Positions 17,490 to 26,207 of a stretch of 64,000 bases of DNA are shown one piece after another. A program made the translations under genes and the position numbers. The stretch covers positions 62,001 through 126,000 of the forward strand of contig CAWDUX010000003.1 in NCBI GenBank assembly GCA_963805605.1. The letters are read 5' to 3'. Under the pieces are notes generated by a model. The model was not told the DNA's origin, did not search any database, and worked only from the letters and a program-made list of their open reading frames with translations. The number at the start of each line of letters is the position of its first letter. The stretch's first letter is position 1. Source of the stretch: Actinocatenispora sp963805605 (GTDB taxonomy: Bacteria; Actinomycetota; Actinomycetes; Mycobacteriales; Micromonosporaceae).

Positions 17490-17563
17490 GTGACACCGCA
17501 CCATTCATCGGCCTGAAACATCTGGGCACAGCCTCGTAACGCGAGGTGTGCGCTCGAGGAAAC
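17490..17563 (+). promoter_or_regulatory. Possible GlnR-type half-sites upstream of amtB
   Basis: GTGAC (17490), GAAAC (17515), GTAAC (17536) and GAAAC (17559) resemble the GTNAC/GAAAC half-sites bound by actinobacterial GlnR. The two GAAAC copies are 44 bases apart, a multiple of 11, but the other spacings deviate by one to three bases from the ideal. Confidence 0.35.
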
Positions 17564-17649
17564 ACCCCACCGTCAGGGTGGTGCTGTCCGGTCAGGGGCA
17601 GCGCCGCCCGGGCCAGGCCGGACCTGGTACGGAAGGGGAGGGGACTCGG

Positions 17650-18990
17650 GTGATCAACTCGGGTGACACCGCCTGGGTGCTCGCGAGCAGTGCGTTGGTA
17701 CTGCTCATGACGCCAGGGCTGGCGTTCTTCTACGGCGGTATGGTGCGCGCCCGCAGCGTGCTGAACATGCTCATGATGAGCTTCGCGACCATCGCGGTGG
17801 TCAGCGTCCTGTGGGTGCTGTACGGCTTCTCGCTAGCCTTCGGTCCCGATTCGTTCCATGGACTGATCGGCAACTTCGACTACGTCGGGCTCTCCGGCAC
17901 CCTGAGCGCGGTCACCGGCGCCAAGGATGATTCGATCCCGCTGCTGGCGTTCTCCGCGTTCCAGTTGATGTTCGCGGTGATCACCCCGGCACTGATCACC
18001 GGCGCCATCGCCGATCGGGCGAAGTTCGGCGCCTGGTTGCTGTTCTCGGCCATCTGGGTGACCGTCGTGTACTTCCCGGTGGCGCACTGGGTCTTCATGT
18101 TCGACGGTGGCCACGGCGGCTGGATCGGTGACCGGCTGGGCGCGCTGGACTTCGCCGGCGGTACCGCGGTGCACGTCAACGCCGGCGCGGCCGGTCTGGC
18201 CCTGGCGTTGGTGCTCGGCAAACGGCACGGCTGGCCGAAGGAACGGTTCAAGCCGCACAACCTGCCGCTGGTGGTGCTGGGCGCGGGCCTGCTGTGGTTC
18301 GGTTGGTTCGGCTTCAACGCCGGTTCGGCGGTGGCCGCGAACGGTCTGTCCTCGACCGCCTTCATGAACACCCAGGTTGCCACCGCTGCGGCGGTACTCG
18401 GGTGGCTGCTGGTGGAGCGGATCCGCGACGGCCGTGCCACCACGTTGGGTGCGGCATCGGGTGCCGTCGCCGGGCTGGTGGGTATCACGCCGGCGTGCGC
18501 GGCGCTCAACCCACTGATGTCGGTGGTGCTCGGCGTGGTCTGCGGGGCGGTCTGCGCGATGGCGGTCGGGCTGAAGTACCGGCTGGGCTTCGACGACTCG
18601 TTGGATGTGGTCGGGGTGCACCTGGTCGGCGGCGCGCTCGGTTCGCTGCTGATCGGTCTGCTGGCCACCGCGACCGTGACCGGTGGCGCGGAGGGCCTGT
18701 TCTACGGCGGCGGGCTGGGGCAACTGGGCAAGCAGGCGATCGCCGTACTGGCGGTGGGCGTTTACTCCTTCGTTCTGAGCTGGGTGATCGGCAAGATCAT
18801 CGACCGCACGATCGGGTTCCGGTTGTCCGCGGAGGCCGAGATCGCCGGTATCGACGGCGCCGAGCACGCCGAGAGCGGGTACGACTGGGGCGCGTTGATC
18901 AGCGGCCGGGCCGCGCGGGTTGGCGCCCCGGTGGGGCGTGTCGGCTCCCGTGATGCAGGTCTGTCCGCGGCCACGGTGGGGAAGGAGTAG
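17650..18990 (+). CDS. amtB: Ammonium transporter AmtB
   Basis: Trimeric channel-like ammonium transporter in the cytoplasmic membrane. About eleven hydrophobic helices cover 446 residues. Diagnostic segments are MLLMTPGLAFFYGG-like TPGLAFFYGGMVRARSV, DFAGGTAVHVNAGAAGL with the first pore histidine, WFGWFGFNAGSA, and DVVGVHLVGGALGS with the second. The GTG at 17650 is preceded by a purine-rich GGAAGGGGAGGGGA; the upstream in-frame part is poor coding sequence. glnK follows 3 bases later, forming the classic amtB-glnK pair, in which GlnK blocks AmtB when nitrogen is sufficient. Confidence 0.96.
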   Translation: MINSGDTAWVLASSALVLLMTPGLAFFYGGMVRARSVLNMLMMSFATIAVVSVLWVLYGFSLAFGPDSFHGLIGNFDYVGLSGTLSAVTGAKDDSIPLLAFSAFQLMFAVITPALITGAIADRAKFGAWLLFSAIWVTVVYFPVAHWVFMFDGGHGGWIGDRLGALDFAGGTAVHVNAGAAGLALALVLGKRHGWPKERFKPHNLPLVVLGAGLLWFGWFGFNAGSAVAANGLSSTAFMNTQVATAAAVLGWLLVERIRDGRATTLGAASGAVAGLVGITPACAALNPLMSVVLGVVCGAVCAMAVGLKYRLGFDDSLDVVGVHLVGGALGSLLIGLLATATVTGGAEGLFYGGGLGQLGKQAIAVLAVGVYSFVLSWVIGKIIDRTIGFRLSAEAEIAGIDGAEHAESGYDWGALISGRAARVGAPVGRVGSRDAGLSAATVGKE

Positions 18991-18993
18991 GCG

Positions 18994-19332
18994 ATGCGAC
19001 TGGTGACAGCGGTGGTGAAGCCGTTCCAACTGGATGCGGTGAAGGATGCGCTGCAAGCGCTCGGGGTGGCCGGCCTGACGGTCAGCGAGGTCTCCGGCTA
19101 TGGCCGGCAGAAGGGGCACGTGGAGGTCTACCGGGGTGCGGAGTACTCGGTCGATTTTGTGCCCAAGGCCCGGATCGAGGTACTGGTCGACGACTTCGAT
19201 ACCGACAAGGTGCTCGCCGCGATCGTCGCGGCGGCCCGGACCGGACGGATCGGTGACGGCAAGGTCTGGGTCACCGAGGTCGAGGAGGTGATCCGGGTCC
19301 GCACCGGAGAGCGTGGCGTGGATGCGCTCTGA
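18994..19332 (+). CDS. glnK: Nitrogen regulatory PII protein GlnK
   Basis: Trimeric PII signal protein sensing 2-oxoglutarate and adenine nucleotides. At 112 residues it has the standard length; the T-loop tyrosine is Y51 (YRGAEYSVDF), the site modified by GlnD (adenylylation in actinobacteria, from established knowledge). The B-loop is TGRIGDGKVWV and the C-terminus VIRVRTGERGVDAL is typical. GGAAGGAG-like purines lie just before the ATG. The 3' end overlaps glnD by 11 bases. Confidence 0.97.
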   Translation: MRLVTAVVKPFQLDAVKDALQALGVAGLTVSEVSGYGRQKGHVEVYRGAEYSVDFVPKARIEVLVDDFDTDKVLAAIVAAARTGRIGDGKVWVTEVEEVIRVRTGERGVDAL

Positions 19333-21736
19333 GTACGGGACCGCGGCGCCGGGGCTGGTGCCACCTCCGCTGGTGGACGGTATCGGCCCGGCGGCGCGGT
19401 CCGCTCGGGCCGCTGCCCTGGACGACTGGTTGTCACGGCTGTTGCCGCCGGTCAGTGAGGTGACGCTGCTGGCTGTCGGTGGGCTGGGCCGTCAGGAGTG
19501 CCTGCCATACGGCGATCTCGATCTGGTCATCGTCCACAATGGACGTCCGGACGTGTACCGGGTGGCGGACGCGGTCTGGTACCCGATCTGGGACGCAGGG
19601 CTGTCGCTGGACCACGCGGTACGCACCGTGCCCGAGGTGCTGTCGGTGGGGCGCGACGATGTGAAGGCCGCTCTCGGCCTGCTCGACGCCCGCTACGTGG
19701 CGGGTGACCGCGGCATGGCCGAACGCATCCGGGCCGCTGTACGGGTCGACTGGCGCCGACAGGCCGGTACCCGGCTGGCCGCACTGCACGAGCTGACCGT
19801 GGACCGTTGGGAACGCTTCGGCGAACTGGCCTTCGAACCGGAGGGCGACATCAAGGAGGCGCGCGGTGGACTGCGGGATGGCGCGGTACTGCGTGGCACC
19901 GCGCTGGCGCAACTGGTGCCCGGCCCCAGGGCGGCGGTACTGGAGGCCTACCGCAGGCTGCTGACCATCCGTGAGGCCCTACACCTGTGCGCCGGGCGCC
20001 GGTTGGACCGGCTCGTCACCGAACTGACCGGGCCGGTCGCCGAACTCGTCGCCGTCGCCGGTGCCGACCTGGCCCCTGCCGACCGGGTACTGCCCGGCCA
20101 GGTCGGGGCGGTCGCCGAGCCGCAGGACTGGCGGCAGACCGATCCGGGGCTGGCGCTGCGGGCCCGGCTGGCCGACGACGCACGCACCATCTCCTACGCG
20201 GCGGCCGACACCTGGCGGGCGCTGCGTCGGTTGCGAACAGGTCGGCCGCTGCTCGGCGGACGGCTGCACCGGCCACCCCGGCGCCCACTGGACGACGGGG
20301 TGGTCGAACACGACGGTGAGGTGGTGCTGGCCCGCGCGGCACTGGGACCGGAACGTGCCGACGCCGCGTTGCCGGTCCGTGCGGTGGCCGCGGCGGCGCG
20401 CTCCGGCCTGCCGGTCGCCTCGGCGACGCTGGAATGGCTGGCCGCGGCCTCCCCAGCGCCGCAGCAACCGTGGCCGCCGGCGGTACGGGAGGCGTTCCTG
20501 CGGTTGTTGGGCGCGGGTCCGGGACTGGTGGCCGCGTGGGAGGCGGCCGACCGGTACGGGCTGATCACCCGCTGGCTACCGGAATGGGAGGCGGTTCGCA
20601 ACCTGCCACAGCCGGGCCCGGTGCACCGCCACACGGTGGACCGGCACCTGGTGCAGACGGTGGTATGCGCCGCCGCGGACGTACACACCGTGGCCCGGCC
20701 GGACCTGCTGCTGCTGGCCGCGCTGCTGCACGACATCGGTAAGGGCACCGGCACCGACCATGCCGTCGCCGGCGCGGAACTGGCCGCCACGATCACCCGT
20801 CGGATGGGCTTGTCGGAGGCAGACGTCCTGCTGGTCGCCCGGCTGGTACGCCGGCACCTGCTGCTGCCCGACACCGCGACCCGCCGGGACCTCAGCGACC
20901 CGGTCACCGTCGGTAGTGTGGCCGAGGCCGTCGTGGACCTCAACACCCTGGAACTGCTGGCCGTACTGGCGCGGGCGGACGCCACCGCCGCCGGGACGCT
21001 CGCCTCGTCCAGCTGGCGGCTGAGACTCATCGACGAACTGGTCGAGCGGGCGGGCGCGGTGCTGCGGACCGGTGAACTGCCCGAGGCATCGGCGCCGCCG
21101 GCCGCGGTACGGGAGCTGGCCGGTGGCCCGCTACCCGCGGTACGGGTCGGGCACGACGAGGTGAGCGTGGTGGCGGCCGGTACCGACACCGGTCTGCTCG
21201 CCGCCGTGGCCGGCTGCCTGGCCGCCCACCAGCTGACCGTACTGAGCGCCGACATCACCGCACTGCCCGCCGACGACACCGACGGACAGGCGGCCGGCCC
21301 GGTGGCGGTGATGTGCGCGGTACGTCCCGAGTTCGGTAGCGGTCCGGACGCCGGCCGGCTCACCGCCGACCTGCGCCGCGCCGCCCGCGGCGAGCTGCCG
21401 GTGGCGCAGCGGCTGCGCACCAGGGAACGGGCGTATGCCGGCAACCTGCCCTCCGCCGCACCACGGGTGGTCTGGCACGACGGAGCCGCCACCGGCGCGG
21501 TCGTCATGGAACTGCGTGCCGCCGACCGGATCGGGCTGCTGTTCGAGGTGGCCAGGGCACTGGCGGGGGCGGACGTGGCGGTCCGGGCGGCCCGTATCAG
21601 CACCCTGGGTGGCGCCGCGGTGGACAGTTTCTATCTGGTCGGTGACTGGTCCGACGGCGCCCGCCGGAGGGAGGTGTCCGAGGCGGTCCTGACCGCTGCG
21701 GCCGGGCCTGGTCAGCTCCCGGCGGGCGCCCGGTAG
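19322..21736 (+). CDS. glnD: PII nucleotidyltransferase/deadenylylase GlnD
   Basis: Bifunctional enzyme that modifies and demodifies GlnK according to nitrogen status. Domains are nucleotidyltransferase (GGLGRQECLPYGDLDLVIVH, with the metal aspartates), the conserved EGDIKEARGGLRDG segment, an HD hydrolase domain (LLAALLHDIGKGTGTDHAVAG), and C-terminal ACT-like glutamine-sensing regions, one recognisable in VVMELRAADRIGLLFEVARALAG. The ATG at 19322 gives 804 residues and lies 11 bases after GGAGAG; a GTG at 19313 would add three residues. Overlap with glnK implies coupled translation of the sensor and its modifying enzyme. Confidence 0.95.
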   Translation: MRSEYGTAAPGLVPPPLVDGIGPAARSARAAALDDWLSRLLPPVSEVTLLAVGGLGRQECLPYGDLDLVIVHNGRPDVYRVADAVWYPIWDAGLSLDHAVRTVPEVLSVGRDDVKAALGLLDARYVAGDRGMAERIRAAVRVDWRRQAGTRLAALHELTVDRWERFGELAFEPEGDIKEARGGLRDGAVLRGTALAQLVPGPRAAVLEAYRRLLTIREALHLCAGRRLDRLVTELTGPVAELVAVAGADLAPADRVLPGQVGAVAEPQDWRQTDPGLALRARLADDARTISYAAADTWRALRRLRTGRPLLGGRLHRPPRRPLDDGVVEHDGEVVLARAALGPERADAALPVRAVAAAARSGLPVASATLEWLAAASPAPQQPWPPAVREAFLRLLGAGPGLVAAWEAADRYGLITRWLPEWEAVRNLPQPGPVHRHTVDRHLVQTVVCAAADVHTVARPDLLLLAALLHDIGKGTGTDHAVAGAELAATITRRMGLSEADVLLVARLVRRHLLLPDTATRRDLSDPVTVGSVAEAVVDLNTLELLAVLARADATAAGTLASSSWRLRLIDELVERAGAVLRTGELPEASAPPAAVRELAGGPLPAVRVGHDEVSVVAAGTDTGLLAAVAGCLAAHQLTVLSADITALPADDTDGQAAGPVAVMCAVRPEFGSGPDAGRLTADLRRAARGELPVAQRLRTRERAYAGNLPSAAPRVVWHDGAATGAVVMELRAADRIGLLFEVARALAGADVAVRAARISTLGGAAVDSFYLVGDWSDGARRREVSEAVLTAAAGPGQLPAGAR

Positions 21737-21787
21737 GCTCGGTGGGGATACCGCTGCCGACCATGCGACAAAGAGGGACCTTCCGAC

Positions 21788-23329
21788 GTGTTCGATTCGC
21801 TGACCGAACGGCTCTCCGGCATCTTCACCCAGCTGCGCGGGAAGGGTCGACTGTCCGATGCTGACATCGATGCCACCGCCCGGGAGATCCGGCTGGCGCT
21901 GCTGGAGGCGGATGTCGCGCTGCCGGTGGTCAAGGAGTTCATCCGCAACGTCAAGGAGCGGGCCCGCGGCGCCGATGTGTCGCAGGCGCTGAACCCCGCC
22001 CAGCAGGTCATCAAGATCGTGCACGAGGAGCTGGTCGCCACCCTCGGTGGCGAGGAACGTCGCCTCGCGTACGCCAAGCAGCCGCCGACGGTGATCATGC
22101 TGGCCGGTCTGCAGGGCGCCGGTAAGACCACCCTGGCCGGCAAGCTGGCCCGGTGGCTGCGCAGCCAGGGGCACCAGCCGCTGCTCGTCGCGGCCGACCT
22201 GCAGCGTCCGAACGCGGTCAACCAGCTGCAGGTGGTGGGTGAGCGCGCCGGCGCCGAGGTGTACGCGCCGCAGCCCGGCAACGGGGTCGGTGACCCGGTC
22301 GCGGTGGCCCGCGAGTCCATCGACTACGCGCGTCGCGTACAGCGTGACGTGGTGATCGTGGACACCGCCGGGCGGTTGGGTGTCGACGCGGAGATGATGG
22401 CCCAGGCGGCCTTGATCCGCGACGTGACCAGCCCGGACGAGGTGCTGTTCGTCATCGACGCGATGATCGGTCAGGACGCCGTCGCCACCGCGGAGGCGTT
22501 CCGTGACGGTGTCGGGATCACCGGTGTGGTGCTCTCCAAGCTCGACGGCGACGCACGCGGTGGTGCCGCGCTGTCGGTACGTCAGGTGACCGGTCAGCCG
22601 ATCATGTTCGCCTCGACCGGGGAGAAACTGGAGGACTTCGACGTCTTCTACCCGGAGCGGATGGCCTCCCGCATCCTGGGCATGGGTGACGTGCTCACCC
22701 TGATCGAGCAGGCCGAGAAGGTCTTCGAGGCCGACCAGCAGGAGCGGATGACCGCCAAGCTGGTCGGCGGCGAGCGCTTCACTCTGGACGACTTCCTGGA
22801 GCAGCTGATCGCCATCCGGCGGATGGGGCCGATCAGCAACATCCTGTCCATGATGCCGGGCATGGGGCAGATGAAGGACCAGCTCGCCGAGGTCGACGAC
22901 AAGCACCTCGACCGGGTCACCGCGATCATCCGATCGATGACCCCGCAGGAGCGCGACACCCCGAAGGTGATCAACGGTTCGCGCCGGGTACGTATCGCCA
23001 ACGGCTCGGGCACCACCGTGACCGACGTGAACCAGTTGCTGGAACGGTTCACCGAGGCGCAGAAGATGATGAAGCAGATGGGCGGCATGATGGGCATGCC
23101 GGGTCGTCGCAAGGCGACCAAATCGCCCAAGAACAAGCGCAAGGGCAAGAAGGGCAAGCAGCAGAACCGGCAACATGGTGGTGCACCCGGGATGCCGGCC
23201 GGCCTGCCGCCGGGATTCGGCGGTCTGCCCGCCGGCGGCAAGGACGACAGCGGCTCCGACCAGGGACTGCCCGCCGGCTTCGAGATGCCCAAGATCGACC
23301 TGTCGAAGTTCGGCAAGGGCAAGGGCTGA
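21788..23329 (+). CDS. ffh: Signal recognition particle protein Ffh
   Basis: SRP54 GTPase that binds signal peptides and SRP RNA and hands ribosomes to FtsY. NG-domain motifs are GLQGAGKTT, DLQRPNAVNQL, DTAGRLGVD and SKLDGDARGG. The methionine-rich M domain follows (MMKQMGGMMGMPG), and the tail adds a basic KKGKQQNRQ stretch plus a G/P-rich end (GMPAGLPPGFGG). The 513 residues fit actinobacterial SRP54. The start is GTG, preceded by AAGAGGGA. No SRP RNA gene was recognised in this window. Confidence 0.96.
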   Translation: MFDSLTERLSGIFTQLRGKGRLSDADIDATAREIRLALLEADVALPVVKEFIRNVKERARGADVSQALNPAQQVIKIVHEELVATLGGEERRLAYAKQPPTVIMLAGLQGAGKTTLAGKLARWLRSQGHQPLLVAADLQRPNAVNQLQVVGERAGAEVYAPQPGNGVGDPVAVARESIDYARRVQRDVVIVDTAGRLGVDAEMMAQAALIRDVTSPDEVLFVIDAMIGQDAVATAEAFRDGVGITGVVLSKLDGDARGGAALSVRQVTGQPIMFASTGEKLEDFDVFYPERMASRILGMGDVLTLIEQAEKVFEADQQERMTAKLVGGERFTLDDFLEQLIAIRRMGPISNILSMMPGMGQMKDQLAEVDDKHLDRVTAIIRSMTPQERDTPKVINGSRRVRIANGSGTTVTDVNQLLERFTEAQKMMKQMGGMMGMPGRRKATKSPKNKRKGKKGKQQNRQHGGAPGMPAGLPPGFGGLPAGGKDDSGSDQGLPAGFEMPKIDLSKFGKGKG

Positions 23330-23339
23330 CCGCAGCGGG

Positions 23340-23385
23340 GCGGATCGGGTGACGGGCAGTATCCCATCCAGGGCGGTCGATCCGC
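23340..23385 (+). terminator. Weak hairpin after ffh
   Basis: GCGGATCG (23340-23347) pairs with CGATCCGC (23378-23385), but around a 30-base loop. It is the only stem I see soon after ffh; termination here is uncertain. Confidence 0.3.
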
Positions 23386-23520
23386 ACCCGAATGGCTCGG
23401 AGTCCGGGGACGCTCCGGGTAGGTGTCCGACTCGCGAAGGATCAGTGGATCCATTGACTCATCGGTATGGCTGACTGAACTGTCGCCGACCGGATGATTC
23501 GTTGCCTGCCGAGTTCTTCG

Positions 23521-23526
23521 TACGGT
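23521..23526 (+). promoter_or_regulatory. -10 element of the SGNH hydrolase gene (leaderless)
   Basis: TACGGT lies six bases before the GTG at 23533, the same sequence and spacing as at the SDR gene (8967). Confidence 0.55.
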
Positions 23527-23532
23527 AGGACG

Positions 23533-23562
23533 GTGATCCGAAGAACGGTGATCCGAAGACTG
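23533..23562 (+). repeat. 15-bp tandem repeat at the SGNH hydrolase start
   Basis: GTGATCCGAAGAACG is followed by GTGATCCGAAGACTG. Both copies begin with an in-frame GTG and encode VIRRT and VIRRL, so the repeat duplicates the start codon. Confidence 0.8.
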
Positions 23563-24456
23563 CTCCGGGCGTGCGCGGCCACGACGCTGTGTCTCGCCGT
23601 GGCCGCGGCCGTCGCGTTCGCCACGCCCGCCGACGCAGGCTTCACCGGCACGTACTACCTGGCGCTCGGCGACTCGCTGTCGGTCGGTGTGCAACCCCGG
23701 GTCGGTGCTATCGCCGGAGGTGGCCACACCACCCGCGACGGATACCCCAATCAGCTCGCCGCCGCGATCGACCGGCACGATCACCGGGTCCGGCTGACCC
23801 GCCTCGGCTGCTCCGGCGCCACCAGTACCGAACTGCTCCACGGCGGCCGCTGCTCGTACCCGGGGGTGGACTCGCAGCTGGACGCGGCACTGTGGGACAT
23901 CGCCCGGCGGCACGCGCCGACCAGCCTGATCACCCTCGACATCGGCATCAACGACATCATGCACTGCATGTACGGTCCGCAGGTCGACCACCGGTGCGTA
24001 CGTCACGGGCTGGCCCAGGTACGGCGTAACCTGCCGATCATCCTGAGCCGGTTACGCGCCGCGGCGCCCGACGCCCAGATCGCCGCGATGACCTTCTACG
24101 ACCCTCAACTGGCGCGTTATCCGCAGCGTTCCGCCCGGCCGGCCGTACGGCAGAGCGTGGCCGCGTTCGACGCACTGAACCGCATCATCGTCGCCAGCTG
24201 CCGGCGTACCCGGACCACCGTGGCCGACGTGGCCCGCACCTACCGGACCGACGACATGACGAGGTCGGCGTCGCTGACCGGAGACCAGCTGCCCGTGGCG
24301 GTGGCCCGGATCTGCCAGTGGACCTGGATGTGCGCGCCGCCGCCGACCGGACCGAACCTGCACGCCAACCGGGCCGGCTACCGGGCGATGGCGCAGACCT
24401 TCGCTCTCGCCCTGCACCTGCAGAGTTCCTGGCCCCCCACCGCCGAGACGGCCTGA
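23533..24456 (+). CDS. Secreted SGNH-family lipase/esterase
   Basis: A GDSL/SGNH hydrolase probably exported by Sec. The N-terminus has arginines and a hydrophobic stretch (LLRACAATTLCLAVAAAVAF) with a likely cleavage site after ATPADA. Block I is LALGDSLSVG (catalytic serine), block II the glycine in RLGCSGATS, block III GINDIM (asparagine), and block V LHANRAGY (histidine). Cysteines (CSYP, CMYG, CVRH, CRRT, CQWTWMC) could form disulfides outside the cell. The GTG at 23533 gives 307 residues and fits the -10; the second GTG at 23548 is possible. The lipid or ester substrate is unknown. Confidence 0.85.
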   Translation: MIRRTVIRRLLRACAATTLCLAVAAAVAFATPADAGFTGTYYLALGDSLSVGVQPRVGAIAGGGHTTRDGYPNQLAAAIDRHDHRVRLTRLGCSGATSTELLHGGRCSYPGVDSQLDAALWDIARRHAPTSLITLDIGINDIMHCMYGPQVDHRCVRHGLAQVRRNLPIILSRLRAAAPDAQIAAMTFYDPQLARYPQRSARPAVRQSVAAFDALNRIIVASCRRTRTTVADVARTYRTDDMTRSASLTGDQLPVAVARICQWTWMCAPPPTGPNLHANRAGYRAMAQTFALALHLQSSWPPTAETA

Positions 24457-24496
24457 GCGCTCCGACCGGTTACCGTGCCGGTGGGAGGTGCCCAAC

Positions 24497-25576
24497 ATGG
24501 CATTGCACGTACGTGGCGTGGTTCTGCCCGACGACGAGGTCCGTGACCTCTACCTGGTCGGTGACCGGGTCACCTGGGAACCTGTGCCGGACGCCGAGAC
24601 GATCGCCACCGGTGGGTACGTGCTGCCGGGGCTGGTCGACGCGCACTGCCACCTGGGCATCGCCCTTGGCGCGAAACCCGTCACCGACCTGGACACCGCC
24701 CGGGAACTGGCGCGCATCGACCGGGACGCCGGTGTGCTGGCCATCCGCGACGCCGGTTCGCCGCTGCACTACCCCGAACTGGCCGACGAACCCGACCTGC
24801 CCCGGCTGGTACGCGCCGGCCGGCACCTCGCGCCGCACCGGCGCTACCTGCGCGGCGTCGCGGCCGAGGTGACCGCCGCCGAACTGCCTGCCGCCGCCGT
24901 CGAACAGGCCAAGCGGGGCAGCGGCTGGATCAAACTGGTCGGCGACTGGATCGACCGGGAGCGCGGCGACCTCAGCCCCACCTACGACGAGGCGTCGGTG
25001 ACCGCAGCGATCGCCGCCGCGCACGCCGCCGGCGCGAAGGTGGCGGTGCACACCTTCAGCGAGGAGGCGGTCGCCTTCCTGGTCCGGGCGGGTGTCGACT
25101 CGGTCGAACACGGCACCGGGTTGTCGCTCGACCTGCTGGACGAGATGGCCCGCCGGGGAACGGCACTGGTCCCAACCATGATCAATATCGACACGTTCGA
25201 CGGGATCGCCGCACAGGCCGAGCCGAAGTTCCCGGGATACGCCGAGCACATGCGACAGCTGAAGCAGAACTTCCCGCGGCTGGTGGGCGCAGCGGTGGAG
25301 GCCGGCGTGCCGGTGTACGTCGGCACCGACGCCGGTGGCGGCATCGAGCACGGACTCGCCGCCGAGGAGATGCTGCTGCTGCGCGAGAGGGCTGGCATGC
25401 CGGTGTCCGAGGTCCTGGCGGCCGCGTCCTGGCGAGGCCGCGAATGGCTGGGCCTGACCGGACTGGTCGAGGGCGGCCTGGCCGACCTGGTGGTCTACGA
25501 CCGGGATCCACGTACCGACCTGGCGGTGGTGCGCGAGCCGTCCCGCATCGTCCTGCGCGGCCGGATCGTCAAATGA
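24497..25576 (+). CDS. Amidohydrolase-family metal-dependent hydrolase
   Basis: TIM-barrel hydrolase of the imidazolonepropionase/dipeptidase-like amidohydrolase group. Metal motifs are DAHCHLG (H50 and H52), a lysine candidate for carbamylation in GWIKLVGDW, HTFSEEA, SVEHGTGL and GTDAGGG with the catalytic aspartate. The ATG at 24497 follows GGGAGG by eight bases and gives 359 residues. An amidohydrolase gene is also near ffh in M. tuberculosis (Rv2915c, from memory), so this is a backbone gene. The substrate is unknown. Its stop overlaps the next kinase start as ATGA. Confidence 0.86.
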   Translation: MALHVRGVVLPDDEVRDLYLVGDRVTWEPVPDAETIATGGYVLPGLVDAHCHLGIALGAKPVTDLDTARELARIDRDAGVLAIRDAGSPLHYPELADEPDLPRLVRAGRHLAPHRRYLRGVAAEVTAAELPAAAVEQAKRGSGWIKLVGDWIDRERGDLSPTYDEASVTAAIAAAHAAGAKVAVHTFSEEAVAFLVRAGVDSVEHGTGLSLDLLDEMARRGTALVPTMINIDTFDGIAAQAEPKFPGYAEHMRQLKQNFPRLVGAAVEAGVPVYVGTDAGGGIEHGLAAEEMLLLRERAGMPVSEVLAAASWRGREWLGLTGLVEGGLADLVVYDRDPRTDLAVVREPSRIVLRGRIVK

Positions 25577-26124
25577 CCGGTGGCCAGCTGGTCGTACTGG
25601 TCAACGGCCTGTCCGGTGCCGGCAAGTCGACCCTGGCCCGTGCCCTGTCACGCGAGTTGCGGCTGCCGCTGCTCAGCAAGGACGTGATCAAGGAGACCCT
25701 CGCCGACCACCTCGGTGGCGACTTCCTGCGCGATAGCGCCGCAGCAAGCAGACTGGGCGCGGCCGCCTCGGAGACGATGTGGTCGTTACTCGCCGACGCG
25801 CCCGCCGGCGCGGTACTGGAGAACGCCTGGATCGGGGTGGCGGAGCTGGCTGCCGCCGGCCTGGCCCGGGCCGGCGTGGGTAGGACGCTGGAGGTGTGGT
25901 GCGAGGTACCCGTGGAGGTGGCGCGTCGTCGGGTGGTCGAGCGCTCGCCGCGCCATCCGGTCCATGTGGGCGAACCGCACGACGACGAACGCTGGTCGTA
26001 CTGGGCGCGGATCGCTGCCCCGCTCGGGCTGGGGCCGGTGCATCGCGTGGACACCACCGGGCCCGTCGATGTCGCCGCGCTCGCGGCCTGGTGCCGGGAC
26101 CCGGCACCGCGCCAGTTGCTCTGA
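25573..26124 (+). CDS. P-loop kinase (AAA_33 type), coupled to the amidohydrolase
   Basis: ATP-binding kinase-like protein of 183 residues. Walker A is NGLSGAGKST near residue 12, followed by LLSKDVIKETLAD, which resembles the acceptor-binding segment of gluconate/shikimate-type kinases. VLENAWIG may be a Walker-B-like strand, and CEVPVEVARRRVVER with following histidines could be the lid. Overlap of start and stop (ATGA at 25573-25576) with the amidohydrolase suggests the two proteins act on the same metabolite. The earlier in-frame codons are shadow sequence of the upstream gene. Confidence 0.75.
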   Translation: MTGGQLVVLVNGLSGAGKSTLARALSRELRLPLLSKDVIKETLADHLGGDFLRDSAAASRLGAAASETMWSLLADAPAGAVLENAWIGVAELAAAGLARAGVGRTLEVWCEVPVEVARRRVVERSPRHPVHVGEPHDDERWSYWARIAAPLGLGPVHRVDTTGPVDVAALAAWCRDPAPRQLL

Positions 26125-26193
26125 GCGGACCATCGGGCGGTCCGGTGCGCGGCATGCCGGTACCGCGCTGTCGGTACGTCGCTGCCCGCCGCC

Positions 26194-26199
26194 TAAGAT
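26194..26199 (+). promoter_or_regulatory. -10 element of proS (leaderless)
   Basis: TAAGAT lies eight bases before the ATG at 26208; no ribosome binding site is present. A small inverted repeat, GTACCG/CGGTAC (26160-26177), overlaps the -35 position. Confidence 0.5.
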
Positions 26200-26207
26200 G
26201 ACCGGTC

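Noticed and set aside
21131..23176. Minus-strand frame across glnD and ffh
   Set aside because: Histidine/leucine-rich antisense shadow; both sense genes are complete with motifs.
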